Assembly (NCBI GenBank): GCA_002369155.1
Contig: DFEM01000105.1
Coordinates: forward strand, 1 to 19,225
Length of the DNA stretch: 19,225 nucleotides
From: Lachnospiraceae bacterium UBA3802
GTDB taxonomy: Bacteria > Bacillota > Clostridia > Lachnospirales > Lachnospiraceae
Direction of reading: 5' to 3'
The first letter of the stretch is position 1, and each line of letters begins with the position of its first letter. The translations under genes and the position numbers were made by a program. Shown here in pieces: positions 15,259-19,225 of this stretch. Below the pieces are notes generated by a model. It had not been told where the DNA came from and did not search any database. It saw only the letters and a program-made list of their open reading frames with translations.

Positions 15259-16989
15259 TTATTTTTCGCGATATTTCTCTGCAGCGTCCAAAATCGATTT
15301 TTTAATATCATCGGTAAGAAGACCGGTGGAGTCAATCTTATCGCAAATATCAGGATGCGAAACCTCAAAATACTGAAGAAGCTTTTCGGATTCCTCACCT
15401 ATATTCTTGGCGGGAACATCCATGAAAAACTTATTTAATGCAACAGTAAGCAAAATAACCTGCTGATGCTGTGAGTAAGGTTTATACTGCTTCTGTCTTA
15501 AAAGATACATGAGGCCGTGTCCGTAAGTAAGCTGTTTCTGTGTGGCTTCATCAAGGTCAGACGAGAACTGCGTGAACACTTCCATCTCTCGATACTGAGC
15601 CAGATCAAGTCTTAACGAACCGCATGCCTTCTTCATGGCTTTAGTCTGTGCATCACCGCCTACACGGGATACCGAAAGTCCGACATTAACCGCGGGACGC
15701 TGTCCTTCGAAGAAAAGTTCACTCTCAAGGAATATCTGTCCGTCCGTGATGGAAATAATGTTGGTGGGAATATATGCCGCAACATCGCCCGCCTGAGTCT
15801 CTACGATGGGAAGTGCCGTGATGGAACCCCCGCCGAGCTCATCGCTTAAATGCGCCGCTCTCTCCAAAAGTCTTGAATGCAGATAGAATACGTCACCGGG
15901 ATAAGCTTCACGTCCGGGAGATCTGTCAAGAAGAAGCGAGAGCGATCTGTAAGCAATCGCATGCTTTGACAAATCATCGTATACGATAAGAACATCTCTT
16001 CCCTGATGCATGAAATATTCAGCAAGCGAACATCCCGAATAAGGAGCTATGTACTGAATGGGTGCAGCATCCGATGCCGATGCGTTGACTATGATTGTAT
16101 AATCCATTGCACCGTGCTTCTTAAGATTGGTAACCATCTGTGATATAAGGCTCGCTTTCTGACCTATGGCTACATAGATGCAGACTACATCCTTTCCCTT
16201 CTGATTAACAATGGTATCAAGCGCAATGGCTGTCTTTCCTGTCTGTCTGTCTCCGATGATAAGTTCTCTTTGTCCTCTTCCTATGGGGAACATGGAGTCA
16301 ATACAAAGAATACCTGTTTCCATCGGTCTGTTAACGGGCTGTCTGTCGATGATACCGGGTGCAGGGCTTTCGATTGCTCTGTAATCATCGGCATCAATAT
16401 CGCCCTTACCGTCAATGGGAACACCGAGAGGATTGATAACTCTTCCGAGGAAGCCGTTTCCTACGGGAACACCCGCACTCCTTCCTGTTCTCTTGACTCT
16501 GCTTCCTTCGCATATTTCGTCTGTATCGTCAAAAAGAATACAGCCGATTTCATCTTCGCGAAGATCGAGTACCATGCCTCTGATTCCGCCGGTGAACAGC
16601 AAAATCTCTCCGTATGTGGCGCTCTTTAATCCCGATACGGTTGCAATACCGTCACCTATACTGGTTACGATACCTATTTCCGTGGGAGCGCTGACCGGAG
16701 TCCAGTCCTTAATATTCTCTTTGATTAAAGGAATAATGTTGTCGGTTGTTTTTTTGCCGACAGCATTAAATATCATTTCTTTAAACTGCGCCAGTCTTCC
16801 TGCATTGGTCCAGTCATAGATTTCCTTACCGACTTCGAGACGGAAACCTTCCGTTACCGTTAAGTCTTCCTTCCACTCGAGAGCATCGTTTTCATACTTC
16901 TCATGAAGAAATTTCCTAATCTTTTCAATCTGGGCGTCTGTAGGCTTCTTCGCCGAATAAAGTATACTTACGACTTTATCGTTATTCAT
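15259..16989 (-). CDS. atpA: F1Fo ATP synthase subunit alpha with delta-like N-terminal extension
   Basis: This subunit has 576 residues, against about 500 to 510 normally. Residues 100-576 are a standard alpha subunit: IVTSIGDGIATVSGL, Walker A GDRQTGKT (246-253) and the arginine-finger region PAVNVGLSVSRVGGDAQ. Residues 78-96 match the usual alpha N-terminal helix. Before this lie about 75 extra residues that align with the C-terminal domain of the delta subunit (OSCP): VVSILYSAKKPTDAQIEKI matches delta VxVxSAxxLsxxQxxKI. Further on, TVTEGFRLEVGKEIYD matches the delta SVMAGVIIRAGDMVID stretch, and GRLAQFKEMI matches GRLERLADVL. The start overlaps the atpF stop by 8 bases, which supports the long form. 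No separate atpH exists here. The alpha call is certain; the delta-domain assignment comes from alignment by eye. Confidence 0.96.
   Translation of the reverse strand: MNNDKVVSILYSAKKPTDAQIEKIRKFLHEKYENDALEWKEDLTVTEGFRLEVGKEIYDWTNAGRLAQFKEMIFNAVGKKTTDNIIPLIKENIKDWTPVSAPTEIGIVTSIGDGIATVSGLKSATYGEILLFTGGIRGMVLDLREDEIGCILFDDTDEICEGSRVKRTGRSAGVPVGNGFLGRVINPLGVPIDGKGDIDADDYRAIESPAPGIIDRQPVNRPMETGILCIDSMFPIGRGQRELIIGDRQTGKTAIALDTIVNQKGKDVVCIYVAIGQKASLISQMVTNLKKHGAMDYTIIVNASASDAAPIQYIAPYSGCSLAEYFMHQGRDVLIVYDDLSKHAIAYRSLSLLLDRSPGREAYPGDVFYLHSRLLERAAHLSDELGGGSITALPIVETQAGDVAAYIPTNIISITDGQIFLESELFFEGQRPAVNVGLSVSRVGGDAQTKAMKKACGSLRLDLAQYREMEVFTQFSSDLDEATQKQLTYGHGLMYLLRQKQYKPYSQHQQVILLTVALNKFFMDVPAKNIGEESEKLLQYFEVSHPDICDKIDSTGLLTDDIKKSILDAAEKYREK
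16765..16989 (-). other. Delta/OSCP C-terminal-like domain fused to AtpA
   Basis: This stretch encodes residues 1-75 of the alpha protein. Its predicted order, beta, long helix, beta hairpin around EGFRLEVG and terminal helix GRLAQFKEMI, matches the C-terminal domain of delta. In other bacteria that domain links delta to the b-subunit stalk. The six-helix N-terminal half of delta is not seen here or elsewhere in the operon. Confidence 0.75.
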
Positions 16990-17476
16990 CGTCCTCTACC
17001 TTCTTTGAAGCATTTAAAAACTCATCATATGTGTCCAAATCAGAACGCAATACGATTTTTTCCGTAGCTTCGTTAACTATCTGAGCGATTTCCTTCTGAG
17101 CATCATTTATAATTCTGTCATGCTCGGACTGAGCCTTGTCTCTTGCCTTTTTAAGAATAGTTGCGGCTTCTTCGTTTGCAGCGGTTATAATTCTTTCTCT
17201 CTCTGCAAATGTCTCTTTGCCTGCAGCTTCTTTCTTTGCATTGATTTCGGAATCCGCAGCCTTTAATCTGTTTTCAAATTCCGCCTTGGCTTTTTCGCTT
17301 TCTTCAACAAGACCTTTTGCTTCATCATCAAGTTTTTTGAAATATTCTTCTCTTGAATCCATGAATTTTCTCACGGGTTTGTAAAGGATAAAATAAAGAC
17401 CCGCAAAAAGAATCGTGAAATTCAAAAGATGCAAAAGAATCTGCTGAATATCAATATTAAGTGGTAATCCATTCAT
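16982..17476 (-). CDS. atpF: F1Fo ATP synthase subunit b
   Basis: The peripheral stalk subunit, 164 residues from the ATG at 17476. The frame extends to a TTG at 17494, but that TTG has no ribosome-binding site, while GGAAGAGG at 17485-17492 is well placed for the ATG. One N-terminal membrane span (about 10-32, LLHLLNFTILFAGLYFILY) is followed by KPVRKFMDSR and a long charged coiled coil rich in Ala, Glu and Lys, ending at ATEKIVLRSDL. It is an ordinary b subunit with no delta sequence at its C-terminus, unlike the b-delta fusion of mycobacteria. Its stop overlaps the atpA start. Confidence 0.95.
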   Translation of the reverse strand: MNGLPLNIDIQQILLHLLNFTILFAGLYFILYKPVRKFMDSREEYFKKLDDEAKGLVEESEKAKAEFENRLKAADSEINAKKEAAGKETFAERERIITAANEEAATILKKARDKAQSEHDRIINDAQKEIAQIVNEATEKIVLRSDLDTYDEFLNASKKVEDDE

Positions 17477-17484
17477 ACCATTTG

Positions 17485-17492
17485 CCTCTTCC
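17485..17492 (-). promoter_or_regulatory. Ribosome-binding site deciding the atpF start
   Basis: On the minus strand, GGAAGAGG is 8 bases before the ATG at 17476. This makes the longer TTG start at 17494 unlikely. Confidence 0.7.
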
Positions 17493-17529
17493 AAATAAAC
17501 AATTTTTTCTAAACATTACACCGATAAGA

Positions 17530-17892
17530 TTACAGAATGAATACTATGAAAATAGCAACGATCAATGAGTAAATGATAGCTGTTTCGATAAATACACAGC
17601 CAAGCATCATCATTGTGAACAATCTTCCTGCGATTTCGGGCTGACGTGCTGAAGAATCTGCCGATTTGCTTACCGTGATAGCCATACCGATGGCACCTGC
17701 TGCAGCAACTACTGCGACTACCAAAGCTGCCGTAACTGCTTTGCCTACAACAACATCGTTTTCATTTGTAACTTTTGCAATTGAAGTTCCCTCATCCACT
17801 CCTGCCGCAGAAGCTGTCTTGGGAACAAATAAAATGCCGAGCATGGCAACGAGTACCAAAATCAATGTAATAGCTTTAATGGATCTTTTCAT
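17530..17892 (-). CDS. atpE: F1Fo ATP synthase subunit c with predicted signal peptide
   Basis: The c subunit forms the membrane rotor ring. It has 120 residues, longer than the usual 70 to 90. Residues 1-29 look like a cleavable signal peptide: MKRSIK, a hydrophobic core LILVLVAMLGILFV, and the cleavage motif ASA before Ala30. An 18-residue hydrophilic spacer follows, then the two-helix hairpin with loop SSARQPE (80-86) and the ion-binding glutamate Glu103 in VFIETAIIYSL. Compared with the sodium-type c subunit of Ilyobacter, Gln32 is Met70 and Ser66 is Thr104. The sodium signature is therefore incomplete, and proton coupling is more likely. GGAGG lies 7 bases before the ATG and overlaps the end of atpB. 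The c-subunit call is secure; the signal peptide is a prediction. Confidence 0.95.
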   Translation of the reverse strand: MKRSIKAITLILVLVAMLGILFVPKTASAAGVDEGTSIAKVTNENDVVVGKAVTAALVVAVVAAAGAIGMAITVSKSADSSARQPEIAGRLFTMMMLGCVFIETAIIYSLIVAIFIVFIL

Positions 17893-17894
17893 TA

Positions 17895-18773
17895 TTAAAC
17901 CTCCGAACTTAAACTTTCCTGATTATTGTTTTTTATTTTCTTTGATTTCTTTTCTTTTTTCTCTTTTTTCTCATGTTCCTCTGTGGCTTCACCGTAGAAG
18001 ATGCTAAGGAGCATTGTAAGAACGTATGCCTGAATTATTGCATGCATCAATGTAAATGCAATGGCCACGAATACCGGAATCACAAAACTTGTAAGCTTGT
18101 AATAATATACAAGTTCCGTAACGAGTGCGCCTGAAAGCAGCGCACCGAAAAGACGCAAGCTCATGGATATCGGAAGTGAGAAATCCTTGAGTGTTCCGAA
18201 GAATCCTCTCGGACCCGATACAAACAATCCGTTAAACAATATAAAGAGGTATGTCGTGACACCGAGCATTATTGCGCCGTTGATATCCGCCAAAGGAGCC
18301 GAAAGCGTTATCGGCCTGCCGTTGGTAGCCATAACCTGCACTCCCAGAAGTTCGAAAATAGTACTTACTGCAATATAAGTGCCCGCGACGAACATATAGA
18401 CTCTTAAGAGCTTATACTTATGCGGACTGTTGGTCTTGGATGTTCCGTCGAACAATCCCACAGCACTTTCCAGAATAATCTGGAATTTTCCGGGAATCAG
18501 TTTGAATCTCGGAATAACAAATATTCTTACGATGATTGAGAATAAAAGAATTATTCCCGTCGTAATGAATGCTGAAATCAGTGCCGGGTTGACATCCTTT
18601 AAGCCAAAAAGCGATACCTTGACATGTTCATGCAATACCGCATCCTTCATGACTTCCTGAATAGATTCCTCCTGGACCTGATTCGGATTGTTTGTCAGGA
18701 ATATTCCTACAAGCAGACCGGCTATCAATACCGCAAAGATTATTGCGGAAACGATAATCCTTTTCTTACTCAT
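17895..18773 (-). CDS. atpB: F1Fo ATP synthase subunit a
   Basis: The stator channel subunit, 292 residues with several membrane spans. It has the essential arginine Arg207 in SLRLFG, the ADING segment (162-166), FQIILESAVGLFD, and the last helix HAIIQAYVLTMLLSIFYGEA. The Asn usually found in RLFGN is Ala211 here. An N-terminal hydrophobic segment and linker (1-60) come before the core. A Lys-rich cytoplasmic tail (about 264-292, EHEKKEKKEKKSKK) follows it. AGAAGGA is 6 bases before the ATG. It starts 19 bases after purC ends, and no atpI precedes it. Confidence 0.96.
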   Translation of the reverse strand: MSKKRIIVSAIIFAVLIAGLLVGIFLTNNPNQVQEESIQEVMKDAVLHEHVKVSLFGLKDVNPALISAFITTGIILLFSIIVRIFVIPRFKLIPGKFQIILESAVGLFDGTSKTNSPHKYKLLRVYMFVAGTYIAVSTIFELLGVQVMATNGRPITLSAPLADINGAIMLGVTTYLFILFNGLFVSGPRGFFGTLKDFSLPISMSLRLFGALLSGALVTELVYYYKLTSFVIPVFVAIAFTLMHAIIQAYVLTMLLSIFYGEATEEHEKKEKKEKKSKKIKNNNQESLSSEV

Positions 18774-18792
18774 GGTATATCCTTCTTTCTGT

Positions 18793-19225
18793 TTATAATT
18801 TCTTACCTGTTATCTTCTCGTAACCTTCAAGATAAATAGCAATGGTCTTGTCTACAACATCCTGAGGAAGTGTCCAGTTGTGACCTTCGTTTGCGGGATT
18901 CTTTAACCAGTCTCTTGCAAACTGCTTGTCGAAGGAAGGCTGTGAATGACCCGGCTCATATCCTTCAAGAGGCCAGAATCTGGATGAATCGGGCGTGAGC
19001 ATTTCATCGCCGAGAACTATCTCGCCGTTTTCATCAAGTCCGAATTCAAATTTAGTATCTGCAATGATGATGCCTTTGCTTAAAGCATAATCGGCACATT
19101 TCTTATATAAAGTAATAGTGAGGTCGCGAAGCTTGGTAGCGTACTCTTTGCCCTTGCCCGGAAAACGCTTCTCAAGATAATCAACGCTCTGCTCAAAACT
19201 GATATTCTCGTCATGATCGCCTATC
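18793..19225 (-). CDS. purC: SAICAR synthase, N-terminal end cut off by window edge
   Basis: This is the last 143 residues of phosphoribosylaminoimidazole-succinocarboxamide synthase, which joins aspartate to CAIR in purine synthesis. Recognisable segments are GDHDENISFEQSVDYL, GIIIADTKFEFGLDENG, and DEMLTPDSSRFWP followed by QPSFDKQFARDWL, all conserved in PurC. It ends in EKITGKKL with TAA at 18793. The first half and its promoter lie outside the window. It reads in the same direction as the atp operon with a 19-base gap, so read-through into atpB is likely. Confidence 0.95.
   Translation of the reverse strand, partial: IGDHDENISFEQSVDYLEKRFPGKGKEYATKLRDLTITLYKKCADYALSKGIIIADTKFEFGLDENGEIVLGDEMLTPDSSRFWPLEGYEPGHSQPSFDKQFARDWLKNPANEGHNWTLPQDVVDKTIAIYLEGYEKITGKKL

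Noticed and set aside
16415..16819. Plus-strand open frame of 134 codons within atpA
   Set aside because: It is antisense to the conserved alpha subunit and has no ribosome-binding site.
17477..17529. Space between atpE and atpF checked for a hidden atpH
   Set aside because: Only 53 bases, with no coding potential. A delta gene cannot fit.

Overview
The window reads as a stretch of chromosome from a low-to-moderate GC Gram-positive anaerobe of the class Clostridia, most likely a member of the Lachnospiraceae. The evidence is the strong GGAGG-type ribosome-binding sites, the consensus sigma-A promoters, the gene families present (DUF4317, DUF4037 with TPR, degenerate EAL plus HDOD, clostripain-like C11 peptidase, YtxH-like protein) and the style of the nucleotide-biosynthesis and ATP synthase proteins. 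No tRNA, rRNA, insertion sequence, phage gene or CRISPR array is visible. The genes are tightly packed and no gene-free stretch reaches 300 bases.

Layout, left to right. (1) Bases 1-3972, minus strand: a purF-like gene read from a near-perfect promoter, followed by carB, which runs off the left edge. The PurF-like protein keeps its phosphoribosyltransferase site and Fe-S cysteines but has lost the glutaminase nucleophile and most of the glutamine-binding residues. (2) 4002-7087, minus: a compact four-gene operon (DUF4317 protein, a 39-residue membrane peptide, a TPR protein, a DUF4037 nucleotidyltransferase-like protein) with overlapping or nearly touching genes. (3) 7116-8432, plus: a single YuxH-like EAL/HDOD gene with its own promoter and a terminator that also serves the convergent gene. 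(4) 8431-11922, minus: a TetR regulator with a candidate autoregulatory operator, a DUF3592-like membrane protein, and a membrane-anchored zinc-ribbon C11 cysteine peptidase with a very unusual Asp/Tyr-rich tail. (5) 11933-12448, plus: a small YtxH-like membrane protein ending at a strong hairpin terminator, probably shared with the atp operon. (6) 12471-18773, minus: the F1Fo ATP synthase operon atpB-E-F-A-G-D-C, preceded 19 bases upstream by the end of purC, which enters from the right edge.

The most striking result is in the ATP synthase operon. The usual atpH (delta/OSCP) gene is absent between atpF and atpA, and there is no room for it. Instead AtpA carries an N-terminal extension of about 75 residues that resembles the C-terminal domain of the delta subunit, so a partial delta-alpha fusion appears to replace a free delta. 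The c subunit is also unusual, because it has a predicted cleavable signal peptide. The glutaminase-dead PurF paralogue placed directly before carB, and the uncharacterised DUF4317/micropeptide/TPR/DUF4037 operon, are the next most interesting items.
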